The position numbers and the translations under genes were made by a program. A DNA stretch of 64,000 nucleotides from Polytrichum commune (Eukaryota > Streptophyta > Polytrichopsida > Polytrichales > Polytrichaceae): assembly GCA_950295325.1 (NCBI GenBank), contig OX485809.1, forward strand, positions 6,760,001 through 6,824,000, in the 5' to 3' direction. Positions 1-12,772 of this stretch are shown in pieces. The notes below the pieces were generated by a model, which was given only the letters and a program-made list of their open reading frames with translations, was not told the DNA's origin and made no database searches. How positions within the stretch are numbered: position 1 is the first letter of the stretch; every line of letters begins with the position of its first letter.

Positions 1-2082
1 AAAAAAAGAATAAAAAACCACCTTGATGGTTGTGTGTAAACCGCACTTTCAGTCACGCCACCCAAAGGTCCGGGAACGTTGGCGTGACCGAAGTAGAGGC
101 TGCAGATGCTCTTTGAGTAGGGGATCCCTTGGGAGGTGAAGTCGGAGTGCCAATTTCTGGAGATTCGAGGCCTGGGGCACATGGTAGGTAGCAGGAGAAA
201 ACAAACTGCGCAGTCGTGCCTTTGCACTGTCACGAACGGCGCAGTGCATCCAGGAGAAGCGGCGCCAGAGAAAGTTAACTTCATTGAAAGAGAGAGTAAA
301 GAAAGGAAGAGAAAGACAAGGGCACTCCCTGAGCTGCAAAAGGCTAGCGCTGCCAGTGGACTGCGGCGACCTGCAGCCAACTCTCTGTCAGGATGAGCGG
401 CGCCAGGTACTGCATTTTGCTTACTTTCATTTTTAGGCTTATGTTATCATGGGTCACTAAACTTAACATAGTACATATGTGTCAACTTCCAAATTCTACT
501 TCCACCACCGTCGGTGGCAGGTGTAATGCAAGGAGGTCTATTGTATTGTGTCGTTAAATATAAAGTCTTCTGAATTGTGTTTCATACCTACCTACCTAGT
601 TTGATCTGATTCCAAAATAGTGGATAAGTTTCTTGCACATTCAAGTTTTCAACCGTTCTGCAGTTATGTAGTACTTAGAATACAGTGGTCGTTGCATGTT
701 GACAGGAAATATCTGGTCATCGGAGTTCATGATTCATTGGTGTGTAGTACATACTACATCATTCAGCGGTTGAACAAGAATTCAATGTCGGCCTCCAAGA
801 TTGGCGTGTGCTACTTAATTACTATGCATAGAAATGAACCAACCCTAATCAGGACCCTAATCTGAGATGAAGAGGCCTGACTGTGGCATCCAGTCCGCTC
901 AGGGTCCACGAATCCTGATGGCATCAAATCCATGAATAGCTGGCTCGAGCTGATTTTTTAAAATCTAATAATACCCATGAATAGCGCAGTGCCAAATCGC
1001 ATTATTCTAGTAGTCCGGATTTGCCACGTTGAGGGAAGCCTGCTCACAAGATTCCCAATCAGAGATTTACCAAAACACAGAATACAAGGGTATAAAATTG
1101 CTTCTACACATGTTGGTTGATCTGTTTGCCATGTCTGATCCATGCGTCTTTCCAAAAACAGTGTGCTGCTTCCCAATTCGGACTCTACTGGAAGTTCAAG
1201 CTCTCAAGATCTCAACCTTGGAGAGATTGTGTAGTTGTTCAGGTTTAAATTCGCCTTGACCCCACCGAGCAGATTTAGATGTTAGGACTTGTGGAAATTT
1301 TGCAGCAAGTCATCAAGTGCACTCTGATAAAACCTGCATTGAAGTTATATGCTGTGTTATCTCTCAATTTGCATGTAGCTGTTACATTTTTCACATCTAC
1401 AAGAATATTAAGTTATAATTTGCTCTACTTGTTCTACTTCCTTGGAGTAGATTCAAGTCCTGATGCATGATTTCACCAACCTGTATGAGAGTTGTTGGCT
1501 CCACAGTCAAAGTTTAACACAGAATTTTCTCATTCGGTTAGCAATTATGCTGAATCACGAAGATTGTCATTTTAAGTTTCACAGAATCAGAGTTACACAA
1601 CGCAAAAGTGCAGTGAAGGATTTGTGTCTATGTATGTCTCTTTAAGTGATCACATAGGCCCTTCCAGTTCCAGCTGTGATGTTCATAATTATTGAACATA
1701 GAATGAATGGTGTTGTCTATTTATATTTTGAGCACGTAGTCCAATCTCATCTCATCGTAAAACTTGTCTTTCTGGTGTCCCTTTCTTACCTACAAGCCTT
1801 GCCATGTATCACTCAAACCTATTAGGTAAGAATAACCGGTGTCCGATTAAGAAGAGTGACCACAGAAGGCATCTATGTAAGGAGATCAAAAAAAATTGTA
1901 TACTTTTTATGTATGTTTGTACAGTCAATGAAGTCAACACTACCTCAAAACTAGTAGTATCATTAAGTGTGTTATTGTTTTTACAGGTAGTGACAAAAGA
2001 TTGGCAATTAGGCAACATCATCACAAAGAGAATATCATTGGGTTTGGTGGAGGTTTCTAGCACTTGAAATTTGAACTCAGAA
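1..2082. other. 5' flank of the phytoglobin gene
   Basis: No supported coding exon was seen here. A possible untranslated first exon ends near 408 (GCGCCAG before GTACTG). An ATG at 395 would start MSGA, but joining it to either plausible acceptor near 2060-2080 meets a stop within a few codons, so it is not taken as the start. The rest is AT-rich sequence consistent with a long 5' UTR intron and upstream flank. Confidence 0.35.
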
Positions 2083-4786
2083 ATGGCATCACCAACTGAA
2101 AGTGCTCAGCTGACTTCGGGACCAGTAATTCCGAGTAACAAGCCTTCTCCTCAAAGATTTTCTTGAATTTATCCTACTCATATCACCAAGGGGAATTAGT
2201 ACTACTCTATTCTTGGTTGCTTTGAAACCATGGTATCTAGGTTAATGATAATTTGGTGCTAAAGTTTTGATGTATTGCATGACCAGGCAAGGATGTGGTC
2301 ACTCCGAAGGCATACTCAAAAGAGAGTGAGCAATTGGTGAAGCAGTCATGGGAAATTTTACGAAAGGACGCTCAAGCCAACGCTGTGGCTTTCTTCGCAA
2401 GGTGATTGCCGTTAAGTGTTTCTTTGCTTCGGCTTTTCATAAATATTTTTCTTCGAGTTTTTCATCTGCCACATGGCACTCTTACATTCCTTCAAAACCA
2501 CTACAATCCAACGTGGAAATTATAGTTTGATATCAAGTATGATAATCACAGTACTCAAACTCGCACTGTGTGTTGCTTGCCCTTGTCGATTGGCTGCAGT
2601 TGATCCTTATATCAGAGAACATACTACTATAATTGGAGAACGCATTGAAAGTTTGATAGTTTCTGTACTAAGGAATGGAGAATATTAAGGAGAGGAAAAT
2701 AGAGTTTCTTGGGGGCTAACCTCAACATGACTTTTTGTTAGGAATTGGTTGTTTTGGTGCAGGCTTGGAGGGAGTGTGGAGGTTTGGACGAAGAACATTT
2801 TAGATGGATTCATTGGAGGTTCAAACTTATTTTGGCATGTGAAGATGTGCTAAAATGAGTTTGGCCCTCAATGAATCTCACGAAATAGGTTGCTCTCCAT
2901 TCAAACTCAGACACTACCTCCGAGCATGCACCACAACTGGACAAAAATTCTTGAATCTGTATGTAAAACAACCAATAGAAAATCATATGGAACTAACTCC
3001 CGACTCTAATCTTCTGCAAGGTTCGAAGAGTGCTTACAGGTTGGAAGGTAACCTCACATAGAATGAGAAATTGGGAGGAAACCTAGAGGGAGAAGCAGAG
3101 TTTGTTGAGCATGCCAGCTTGTTCAATCAGCAGAGCACAGTCCATTCATCGATAGTAGAATAATTTATTTTTTTGGGGTGCATTGCAGGGTATTTGAAAT
3201 TGCGCCTGCAGCCAAGGCCTTATTTCCCTTCATGCAGGACACCAGTGTCCCATTTGAGCAGAACCCTAAACTCAGGAGCCATGCTCTGCTAGTCTTCAGC
3301 ATGGTAAGCAACTCAACTCATCTTCAAGCTCAGTATCTGAACTTTCAGTCGGCCTTTAAATTATAATAAACATTTCTACGATTAGTTTCTCAATCCCATT
3401 TTCTGAGTATATTTACCTTAACACTACAATTTCTTCACCAGATACAGATTCACCAGCACTAGTCGGATGTGTGATCAGCAGGGATAATTTTGTTCATGGC
3501 CATGGACCTATCTTGTCCCTGACTTGATATCTGTTTCTCTGGTGGATATAAGGAGATTTGGGTCATGAATGATAAGATTTAACTACCTAGACTTGATGGG
3601 AACCCAGTTTTGAAATCGAGTTACAGAACAGTAGGATGTGACATGAGATAGACGAAGGCAATAGTGGCCTCGGATTTTATTGTGGTGCTCCTATTTATGC
3701 AAGCTACAGGAAAACCAGATCGATATCTCAAGTATGAGAGGAAAAGAGCCATAATGAATGTTGACCCATAGAACTGATGTTGACCCATGATCTGATGATG
3801 AATATATCTTGTCAGACCGGTGATGCAGCATCACAATTAGGAGAAAAAGGTGCCTATGAAATTATAGAGCCTCAACTGAAGAAACTTGCTGCCAAGCATG
3901 TCAGCTCTGGAGTTGCTGATGCTCATTTTGAGGTAAGGCATCCATTTTTAAGTGTCCTGAAGCATATCACCGAGAAATTATGTCAACTTCATTTCTAAAA
4001 TAATTCACAGGTAATTAGAGTTGTCGCTTAACTCAATGGAACCCTTTGTCTGGAGTTGGTCTCCTATGGGTTTCCATCGGTTGTACTGCATACAATATTA
4101 ATAATTTCTTTCCACTCGTGGTGCATGCCCAGAGGTAGTGTTTGAATTTGAATGAATAGCAACCTGTTTCAGTTACTTGAAGGCCAAACACATGATTTTA
4201 GCAGCTCTTGACATGCCGAAATGAGTTTGACCCTCAATGAATTGATATAGAATGTTCTTTGTTCAAACCTCCACATCACTACCTCAAACCCTTCGCTACA
4301 AACTCATTGAACATGGAAGGTGTTGTATGCAAAACAACCAACTCCGGAGTCCTGACCAAAAGTCATGTCGAGGTAGAGATAACATTAATGTAGTCCATGT
4401 TGACCATGTCTGACTCCATCCTCTACATTGAGATTTCAAGTTAAATAATCCAGGAATGAGGTAGTAAACGAGCAGATAATCTCATCCTTGAAGGTAATGG
4501 AGGAACATGTAATAACTTTCGTCATCCAAGTCCTGACTGCAGCTCCTTGGGTTTTCAAATGGCTCCCACACATTTTCTTAAATCGATTCAATTGAAAAGG
4601 ATTGTTAATTGCAGTACTGCATGTGGTATACAGGTAGTTAAAGAAGCTTTGTTGCAGACAATCGAGGCAGGTCTGCCTGAGCTTTGGTCCCCAAAACTCA
4701 AACTGGCATGGTCCGATGCCTATGACACACTGGCAACAACCCTCAAAAATGAGATGCATGCTCAGGTGGCCGACGTCAAAGCCTGA
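2083..4786 (+). CDS. PGB: Phytoglobin (non-symbiotic plant haemoglobin), five coding exons
   Basis: Exons 2083-2134, 2287-2401, 3189-3303, 3816-3932 and 4634-4786, all with GT-AG introns and matching phases, give 183 residues. The fold is recognised from FEIAPAAK, the distal-side NPKLRSHA (His87) and the proximal-side AAKHVSSGVADAHFE (His122). The 35-residue spacing between the two histidines is that of plant haemoglobins. The protein ends in a helix rich in W and K (SPKLKLAWSDAYDTLA). Plant phytoglobins bind haem and oxygen in the cytosol and nucleus and scavenge nitric oxide; that role is family knowledge. Three introns sit at positions usual for plant globins. The extra intron after codon 17 separates a short Ser/Thr/Pro-rich leader from the globin fold. 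The start at 2083 is chosen because the reading frame upstream of exon 2 is closed by a stop and this is the only phase-compatible ATG exon seen. The leader exon is the least certain part. Confidence 0.9.
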
Positions 4787-4842
4787 TGGATGTCATGTAC
4801 ATATAATCAGCATCCGCGACTTTCAATTACAGTGCTCTAAGT

Positions 4843-4848
4843 AATAAA
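4843..4848 (+). terminator. Candidate polyadenylation signal of the phytoglobin gene
   Basis: AATAAA lies 57 bases after the stop codon in an AT-rich 3' region, a normal position for a plant near-upstream element. Confidence 0.5.
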
Positions 4849-5880
4849 GTATTTGAAATCCTAAATTCTTTGACTTTTCCCACCATGCATCAGGAGCAAA
4901 ATGCAGAATGATGGTGCTGTGAACTGATGATGATGCAAAATTTGTAATTAGCTTGGCACACCTGACCTTAATGTTTGTTGACCAATCTGGTAGCTGTGGT
5001 ATTAGATCCCATTGAGTCACATTAAGGAGAAGTTGTAAATTTTGTTTCTCTATTTCCACGCCTGTGCTTACCTAGCTAGGATGCTTGTATGCAAGTCTTA
5101 TCCCCACTCAAATGTTTGACAAATAAGTTCAAAAATTGCTACCAGTTGGAACACACACTAGTTGCAGACTCCTTTACGTTTTAGGTTTAGCAAGTTTGTG
5201 CTTAAGATTGTTCTTGTTCTTATTGATAGATGACACCAATTTGTGGATAGTGCAATGAGTGCATTTATGTGACTGCAAGGAAATTGAATTTCTTCAAAGG
5301 AAAACCATCGTGTACAATATGATTTTCTCCACCAAAGGATAAAGAGTGGTTTTCTTTACTATGCTTGCACCCATGTAGCTTATTTGATTCCTTGATATTT
5401 CTCACAATCAATCTAAGCTCGAGTCTTATATCGTATCTAGTATTTATTTTGGGCCCTTATGGCTTATGGGGTCAAATTTCTTAATTGGACACATATATTT
5501 GTGTGGTATAAGGCAACGCATGTGTTTATGAATGGACACCAGAAAGACATGTGTTGTGATGAGATTGGATGTAATCTTAAAATGTGGACATCATTCTAGG
5601 TTCAGTAGTTAGTAGAATTGAGGGGGTTTATGTGACTATTTACATAGAAAGAGAATCTTTACTTTGACCAAGCCTTGTAATTTATGCATCTCACCTCTGA
5701 TTTTGAAACTTGAAATGACAATCTTCATGGTTTACAATTGATGATGAGAGAATTCCCAATCCTATCCAACAACCATAATGTCCATCAAACCCATGTTGGT
5801 TATAGAGTCTAGCATTGGGGGGGATCTTGCTCCATAAATTATTGTGAGGTGAGGAAAATGATCTGTACATTAGTGAAATG
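4849..5880. other. Intergenic, no gene seen
   Basis: AT-rich sequence with stops in all frames. No domain, RNA gene or repeat family was recognised. Confidence 0.5.
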
Positions 5881-5889
5881 ATGTGAAAG

Positions 5890-6609
5890 CCTTGATGGGA
5901 ACTTTAAGGAAAGAAGTGGTAGTTGGAGTCACATGTTGGGAACTCAAATTCCATTTATTCAAGGCTTGGTGCTTCCCACTTTCATCTAAGGCACCGAAAT
6001 TTGGGGAGGTGACTTGAAAACCTCTCATTGGAAAGTCTTCGAGGAGGCATGAAGATGCATGTGATGTCTCACATCAAAGTGTGTTCTTCAACTACCTAGC
6101 ATATCTTACTTAGCCAAATATGAAGAATTTCCCATAGAATTATACACTCTCAAGCTTACTATGGGCTTTCAACAACAGCCCACCTCTCCCCCTCTTGGTT
6201 AGTCAGTAAAGCAACCACACTATCTTGAAACATATCGAACCCAACCACATCAAAAACAACATATGATGATATCAAGGAGGTTTTCCTTGTTAAAGAAAGG
6301 AACTCTTTTCATCTCTCTAGGAAGAAACCAATCACCTCCACCCCGAGAAAATTTCTAAAATATGAATGTGAATTATACTTGAAGCAACCATTGACTCCAC
6401 CACAACGCAAGATCATTATTTCCTACTGCACTTTGAACCATAGACTTGCCATTGAAACTGGACAATGGTCGACCATCCCTATCTCTAAAGATACTAGACT
6501 ATGCCACTTTTGCTCCTATAATGCAGCTGAAAATGAGGCACATTTCGTGTTGGAATGTCCCCTATATAACCCTATTAGTGACAAGTTTCCTCATTATTTG
6601 AGAATGTAG
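5890..6609 (+). pseudogene. Degenerate non-LTR retrotransposon (LINE-type) C-terminal fragment
   Basis: Conceptual translation gives pieces such as LPTFI, GTEIWGGD, PIELY and LKLTMGFQQ, broken by stops. They are followed by an open stretch (6379-6609) ending in a Cys/His cluster: CHFCSY, then AENEAHFVLECPLY. A C-x2-C...H-x4-C cluster at the end of a reverse-transcriptase polyprotein is typical of LINE-type elements. At least one TAA falls inside the upstream part, at the end of PTFI. No intact reverse-transcriptase core is present, so this is a remnant. Family assignment is by motif pattern only. Confidence 0.55.
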
Positions 6610-6616
6610 TTCCAAA

Positions 6617-7003
6617 AAGCCTCAAGTCTTTCTTTCAATCAAACCACCAAGTTCATATTAGCCTCTGTCTTACGGAGGCTACCGCACTCCGCCACTCTAG
6701 AGAATTAGCTGGTATGAAACCATCATGATGTACTTTCAATCCCATTAGCCTTTTTGACTTCGCGAACTTTAAAATCCATTTCAGTTCACTAGTTGTGAAG
6801 AAATAAAAATAAAAATAATACTCTATTAATATGAAATGAATTGAAGTTGATTCTAGAATCTTGGAAGCCAAAAAACGTATGGGATTGAATATAATGTTGT
6901 CAAATTGGCTAATTTTCTAGAGTGACGTAGTGTGGTAGCCTCCGTCAAATAAAAACTACTGTTAAGTTGATGGTCCAATTGAAAGAAAGACTTGAGTCTC
7001 CCC
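6617..7003. repeat. Foldback (long imperfect inverted repeat) next to the LINE fragment
   Basis: The left arm near 6617-6760 is matched in reverse complement by the right arm near 6862-7003. Clear blocks are CAAGTCTTTCTTTCAAT (left) against ATTGAAAGAAAGACTTG (right), GGAGGCTACC against GGTAGCCTCC, and CAATCCCAT against ATGGGATTG. The loop region is AT-rich. It begins about where the LINE frame ends, so it may be an inverted duplication of the element's tail, or a separate MITE. Confidence 0.6.
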
Positions 7004-9070
7004 AATACTCCATTTTCAAAAACCAATTGGAACTTATTCCCAATGGAGTAATCCCTATTGGGATATCACCCAGCTGCTGTGAAGAGGCTACTCGAAGTGC
7101 AGCTCAATGATCGCTTTCACGCGGTCGAGTTTGCCACTCTCATTTGTCGAGCTTTTGAGACCTTGTCCAACCTTTTGTATATTCTTGTCTACTCATTTCT
7201 GTGAGTTCTTGAGCGAATATCAGCAATGCCACTGTTCATTAGAATCATGCATTCACGAATTTTGTTTCACATCTCTGCCCTAAGATTCAAATCCTTCACC
7301 TCTGTGAGAAGTTTTGAATTCCCAGCCCTTTCAAGATCAAGGCCATGGATTGCACACCTTCTACAGCACAGAGCATTCATTCATTTACTTATTTATATTT
7401 CACTTTGGACAAGTCGGCTTAGTCGGTTGTTGAGAAAACATGGCATTGCTATCTCAGCCTTGACAAATGCAGCCCAAAAGCACGTCCAAGGAGTCATAGC
7501 TAATGTAGTGTTCAAGACCACTAAGGTATTTAGGCCTTACATAGTCACTATTCGTATTTGAACACCAAAAATATACACGTTATGATGCGATATTATAGGT
7601 AGTCCAGATAGATTACAGACACTATTATAAGTTCACTTGCTCACAAATGTGGGAATACTCATGTAATCACTTAAGAAGATACAGACTTTTCACTTTGACC
7701 TCTGGTAACTTGTGCATCTCAACCCCAATGCCTAAAATCTTGGAACAAAAATTGTGTGATCGCCAATCGTTACCTGGATGGGACACTTCTTGAACCAACC
7801 CCAGTCAAATTTGTGTGTGGAGTTAGGTGTACTCACAATAAAATAAAGCCACACACCTGATTGACACACATCGGTTTAACATTCATACGCGCAATTTGGA
7901 GCATCGTGATACCGGATTGCTGTATATCATCACAAAAAATTGGTTACCAAAAGTGCAGTGAGAACAAAGTGCAACAATGTTCCTTGAGGCCATCCTAAAC
8001 CCTAAACACACGACCGCTTTCTAATTGAGAACTAAGTAATCCTGGACAATCTCAAAGTTCTCGATGCAAGGAGCCAGTGTGAAGTGGAGGTTAGTTAGAT
8101 GTCTGTTTGTTCATCAGTACAAATTCGTGTGAGAATCAATCAATACGGATTGTACACATTCGCAGGACTCCCTGCAAAAAAAGCTCTGGCTTCTCACTTT
8201 GACACCAATTACAGAACTCTGAACCAGTAAGCTATTGTATTGTAGACTGAGATTTTCTTGGTTTCCCGCACAGGCCGCCGCCATCTTGGCACCTGTGCAA
8301 TAAAGAGTAGAAGACTGACATGCACGTTGCATTTTGCAGGTTGCCCATGTGTGTGTGCTTAAGTTACTTGGAATCATAAGCTCACTTATGCATCAGCACA
8401 CCCAGAAACCGACAACATAAGCATCAAGCATACTTCTCAATAATTCGTGTTTCCATTTATACATAAAAAAATTTGCAAGTTCAAGACGATTCCAACGCAT
8501 TAAAGAACACATCTGTTGAGTGCCATTTGCAGAAGTTATAAGGGTTTAATATTTTAGTTTGTAGGTGACCTAAATATATATATATATATATATATATATG
8601 GGTTTCAAAGTGTTCATGTGGTGTAAGGTTGAGGCATATGTAACCGATAGAATAAGAGAGTTTTCATTTGTTTAGGAAGGAGTAATAGTGGGGAATATTT
8701 TTTCTTGCAACGAGAAACAAATCCGAAGGAAAATGCGAAAATAATTTTTTTCTTTCCCATGAACCTGGAGATTGCTACAAAATGCGAAGTGGTATAGTTA
8801 GGGTAACACATAGTCGATCTATTGGTTAACCCATAACCACACATCTACATCTTAGTGCTTGGCTACGATGGTTGTCAAAAGTCTTATGAGGGTAACCAAT
8901 TATAAGTTGTCAACACATAAACCTTAACGTTGCTCACCTAAAAAATTTAGGTCTCATCCATGTTGGCGTTACAGTGAGCGGTTACATGGACGTGGTCAAT
9001 TATGGATGCCTCAACCTTACATCCTCATCATTGATATGCCTCTATTGTACAAAGGAATTGAAGTGTTGGT
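7004..9070. other. Intergenic, no gene seen
   Basis: Open frames here are short and lack recognisable domains. The only structure noted is the AT dinucleotide tract listed separately. Confidence 0.45.
8573..8599. repeat. AT dinucleotide microsatellite
   Basis: An uninterrupted alternation of A and T over about 27 bases. Confidence 0.95.
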
Positions 9071-9595
9071 CTAATGCTCCCTCCCCACCTGACTTTACCA
9101 AATAACCGAAGTCTATCCTAAAAACTAGGTAAAGCTCCCTTCGTTATAGGGGAGGCATCCAGCTATCCAATTCACCTACAATAACTTGCTCCAGAGATTT
9201 TTGAGTAGGTTTTAGTTAAGTAGCTTTCACACATGTTCATGTTTTTATCTACCAAGCAATGAATATGGTAGTTTTGGTCCCATCCCCAAATGCCTTACTA
9301 CTCATCTAACTTACCATCGGTTTTTGTTAATGGAGCTCCTTGTGCCCTCATAGTTAAGACTAAAAGCAACCAATCACAAGGGCGGGAGGCGACACTTTTA
9401 AAGGTCCTATATTCTTGCCTCATGTCTAGGTACCGATGGGAGGGTCGATGCTTGAGGCTTAAAACCTCCACTTTTAAACCATGCCACATCGTTTGCCAAC
9501 CGGGCCATGCACTAGATAATGTCGATGGTGTGAAGGCCATGTTCTTAGAACCAACTTTTAGGCTTAGCTAAAGTCAGGTGGGGAGGGGGCATTAG
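9071..9595. mobile_element. MITE-like element with about 27-bp terminal inverted repeats
   Basis: The left end (9071-9097) reads CTAATGCTCCCTCCCCACCT and continues GACTTTA. The right end (9569-9595) is its reverse complement with one mismatch. The 525-bp interior has no transposase, so this resembles a non-autonomous DNA transposon. A clear target-site duplication was not identified. Confidence 0.6.
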
Positions 9596-9801
9596 GTATA
9601 CATACTTTACATCACTCCAAATAAGTCGGCTCCCACCATTGTAAAATCAATCACCTAGGCACCCAACTGTTGGATCACTAGAAATGCAACGTGATAATCG
9701 CAGGCATGGAATTGATGGTCAATGTTGTGAACACTTCCAACTCCACAAAACAATGTTGACCGTTGGATCAAATTGGGATTACTCTTGTGTAGTTTGCAAC
9801 T

Positions 9802-9833
9802 GTAAACCCTAGTAAACCCTAAACCCTAAACCT
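9802..9833. repeat. Interstitial telomere-type repeat (CCCTAAA units)
   Basis: About three tandem AAACCCT units follow a degenerate one. This is the plant-type telomere unit and also the sequence of plant telo-box promoter motifs. Confidence 0.85.
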
Positions 9834-11400
9834 AAGTCATAAAAATCTACGAGGTCAACTGGACAATTACTCATGTCCACCTCAGCACATTAACGTGAGT
9901 CATCAATTTTCATAGAGTGACAAAGCAATCATAGAACAGAAGAATGGAAGCTTCCTGTTAAAAAAATAGTTGGTTCATAATTTGTTGTTTCTAGTGTTTT
10001 GTCTTCTGTATAATGTATTCCATGCATGAGTAGAGTCACCACCCACACTAAATTATCATATTAGTGTGGGTGGATAATTGATGTGAGCCACTTTAATTAT
10101 GGAGTTAGGTGAAAGTATGCGGGTCCGAGATGCCCAATCGTACTTCAAGTCTTCCATGGAGACCTTCAACCAAGCAATTATGTATTAGCTTAGTGACAAA
10201 AGTAGCATAAAAATATTTAGTCACCCACACATCACATGGTTTCCTACCAAAAAAAAAAAAAAAAATGTGGGCCACATTATTTTTAAACTACAAACTTGGC
10301 ATGCATGACAAATTAGCGAGACCCAGTTGATTCTCATCGTGGAGTACAGAATTATTGTGACCCACACTAATAAAACAATTTAGTGTGGTTGTCTTCAATA
10401 CAAGGAGTTATCTACATTGTAACAATCATAGAGTATGCAAGTGGCTTACAACTTAGCATAGCTTGGAGTAAGTACATCAATATGTAAAAAAATTGCATTG
10501 TCAAATATTTGTAGCACTTTCGTTGAATAGAATCTCAATACATTTGGTTTTAGTCATGTCCTTGACAACAATTTCTTCCATCTGGCCCATTTCTTTTCAT
10601 TTTCTTTTCTAACAAATCCGTTTCTTTATTAAGACTTTGAGGAATGGAAAAAATCCACTATAGTTTATGGGTCTTAAATGGTTACTTTCTTCTAATTAGG
10701 CCACTTCTCATCGGATATGAAACACGCGATTAGTACAAGATGATTAGCAAATTCAAAGTGAGGTTGTAGCCACTTTCCTCAAGAAATCTGGAGCTCGTAT
10801 AAATGGTTTTCTCCCTATTCAAGTGAGTAGTCTCGTGCTCATTATTTAGTCATGTAGGTCCCCTGCCCCCCCCCCCCCCCCCCCAATTTGTTGACTACTG
10901 AACCCAGATTGGTTATCATGTTTGAGCACACATATTAATCTCTTGAGTATTTGTTCTTGGAGCCACATCAAACATGCCACATACAGGTCACCTCATATGA
11001 AAGTATCCGAGTAAGGGTTATCAACTCTACTATGAGTTAACAAATTAGCACTACACCAAATATAGCATCATATTAGATGTCACCAACTCTTCTTCTTTTT
11101 GCTCAACCCTAAACCGCAACATGTAGTGTGATCAACACTAAATCCAAACCCAACATATTTGGTCACATCTTGTACACAATTTGGGCATCATAGATTAACA
11201 GTGTTGCGATTGATGTCACTTGCAAAGTGATTTTCCACCCAAACTTTCAATCATCCATGATAACAACAATTCACTGCAGGAATGTTAGGATGCAGAATAT
11301 TCCAAACCAAAAGTAGACGAGCCACTGAACATAAGTACTCATAAACTCATTCATACAAAGTGTTGTTAGGGAAAAAAATAACGAAACCAGAGTGACATGC
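9834..11400. other. Gene-poor AT-rich region
   Basis: Contains the short hairpin at 10039-10073, an A17 run at 10249-10265 and a C19 run at 10866-10884. No coding exon is supported. Confidence 0.5.
10039..10073. repeat. Perfect 13-bp-arm hairpin
   Basis: CCACCCACACTAA at 10039-10051 and its exact reverse complement at 10061-10073 flank a 9-base loop. A related CACACTAA...TTAGTGTGG pair recurs near 10,360-10,390, suggesting a small dispersed element. Confidence 0.7.
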
Positions 11401-11476
11401 ATAAAGCACCACATCATGGCACTAAACACACTATTTAGTGTACTTGGGAAAGGGGAAGGAGGAGTTGCCAGAGCAG

Positions 11477-11499
11477 AAGGAAGGAAGGAAGGAAGGAAG
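11477..11499. repeat. GGAA tetranucleotide tract
   Basis: Five to six tandem AGGA units. Confidence 0.85.
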
Positions 11500-11809
11500 C
11501 AGGCACCATGATAGGAGGCGGGTGGGGTCGAGTGCTTGGTTGTTGATCGCAATTCGTCCTGTGAGTTGATAGATTTGTGACGCGGACAAAAGTAAGTGCC
11601 AAAGCGGCCTATTATTTGGTGCATTGCTGGGAAGAATGACACCGTACCCAGCATTTGCGGAGGACAAGTGTGAGTGAATGTACCCACTCGGCGTCTTGGA
11701 ACTACTCTACTGACTTGGTAAAAAGAGGGCTCGGAGCGGACGTGGCAAAGTGGACGCAAGCAACCAAAGCCAAGCAAAGCCGACTCCTCCTCCGAACACG
11801 AGGGGGTAC

Positions 11810-11840
11810 TAAAGAGAGAGAGAGAACGAGAGAGAGAGAT
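11810..11840. repeat. GA-rich tract
   Basis: Interrupted GA repeats lie just upstream of a telomere-like tract at 11913-11939. GA tracts and telo-boxes are common in plant core promoters, but no adjoining gene could be supported. Confidence 0.6.
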
Positions 11841-11912
11841 TGGTGGGGTCATTCTCTTTCGAGGCGTTATCCTCTTGCCTACTAGTTTTTCTCAAGAGAA
11901 TTGTGTTCAGGA

Positions 11913-11939
11913 GGGTTTAGGGTTTCGGGTTTAGGGTTA
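11913..11939. repeat. Interstitial telomere-type repeat (TTTAGGG units)
   Basis: GGTTTAGGGTTTCGGGTTTA and the following bases give three near-tandem units, opposite in strand to the copy at 9.8 kb. Confidence 0.8.
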
Positions 11940-12590
11940 GTCATGTACACAAGGTGTCGACGACATCATTCCCTGACCCCAGACTTTTTTGAACTTACCC
12001 TTATGTGATTCGCGGCTCATCCATCTTACATGTGTAGGTGGCGGCCCCACAACCCTATACCGTACACCCCACAACAAGCAGTTGTTATGTTCAAACAATA
12101 CCTGTTGTTTTTGGTTTGATACCATTTACTTTTTCCGTGCGACAGCTGTGTTAAGTCTCTTTGGCTACCAAATGTAGAGTATGGGAGTTTGGGGAGATAA
12201 GCAAAGCGAACTTTCGTAGACGCATGGAACTAATGTAGGCTTTGTTTGTGCAACAAGTACTATCTAGAGTTTGCCAAACAATTGTATGGGCAACTACGTG
12301 TCCTCCTACTACCATATATCAATGTTCGCTCTACTTGATACATAGGTTACTTCGAAACACAACAATGTGTTCCCTTCATCTTTTTAACATCAACAAACCT
12401 CTACGACTGCATGCTTGAGGGAAATGCCTCATCTATGCCCATACAACCAACACCTAAAATGTGAGGTTAGTCATGTATATCAGGTGTCCACAACAACATG
12501 CCCTAACCCTAATTTGTTTTTTAAAACTTACCCTTCTATGATCCGAGGCTCATCCATCTTACATGTGTAGGTGGTGGCTTGTCATGTGCA
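11937..12590 (+). repeat. Pair of about 110-bp diverged direct repeats
   Basis: Copies at about 11,937-12,043 and 12,466-12,575 share GTTAGTCATGTA, CTTACCCTT, then GGCTCATCCATCTTACATGT and GTAGGTGG. They lie about 530 bp apart in the same orientation. They may be fragments of one transposon family; no coding sequence lies between them. Confidence 0.65.
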
Positions 12591-12723
12591 GGTATGGACC
12601 CTTTACTTTATCAAGTAAGGCCAAGCCAGCCCATCACATTGCCTTAGGCCATGGGTAATTTCCAATCTAGTAAATAGTTGAGGTATTTTGTCTTTCATGC
12701 TCTTGAGAACATATATATCTATC

Positions 12724-12724
<1 letters not shown>

Positions 12725-12770
<46 letters not shown>
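12725..12770. repeat. AG dinucleotide microsatellite
   Basis: About 23 uninterrupted AG units. Confidence 0.95.

Positions 12771-12772
<2 letters not shown>

Noticed and set aside
395-408. ATG at 395 as the phytoglobin start (MSGA).
   Set aside because: Joining its donor to the acceptors before exon 2083 or 2287 gives a stop or the wrong phase.
7226-7561. 111-residue open frame on the plus strand.
   Set aside because: No domain, no codon bias, and it is isolated in gene-poor DNA.
11271-11852. 193-residue open frame on the minus strand.
   Set aside because: Its content follows GA and GGAA tracts, it lacks any domain and conserved splice sites, and it overlaps other equally long frames.
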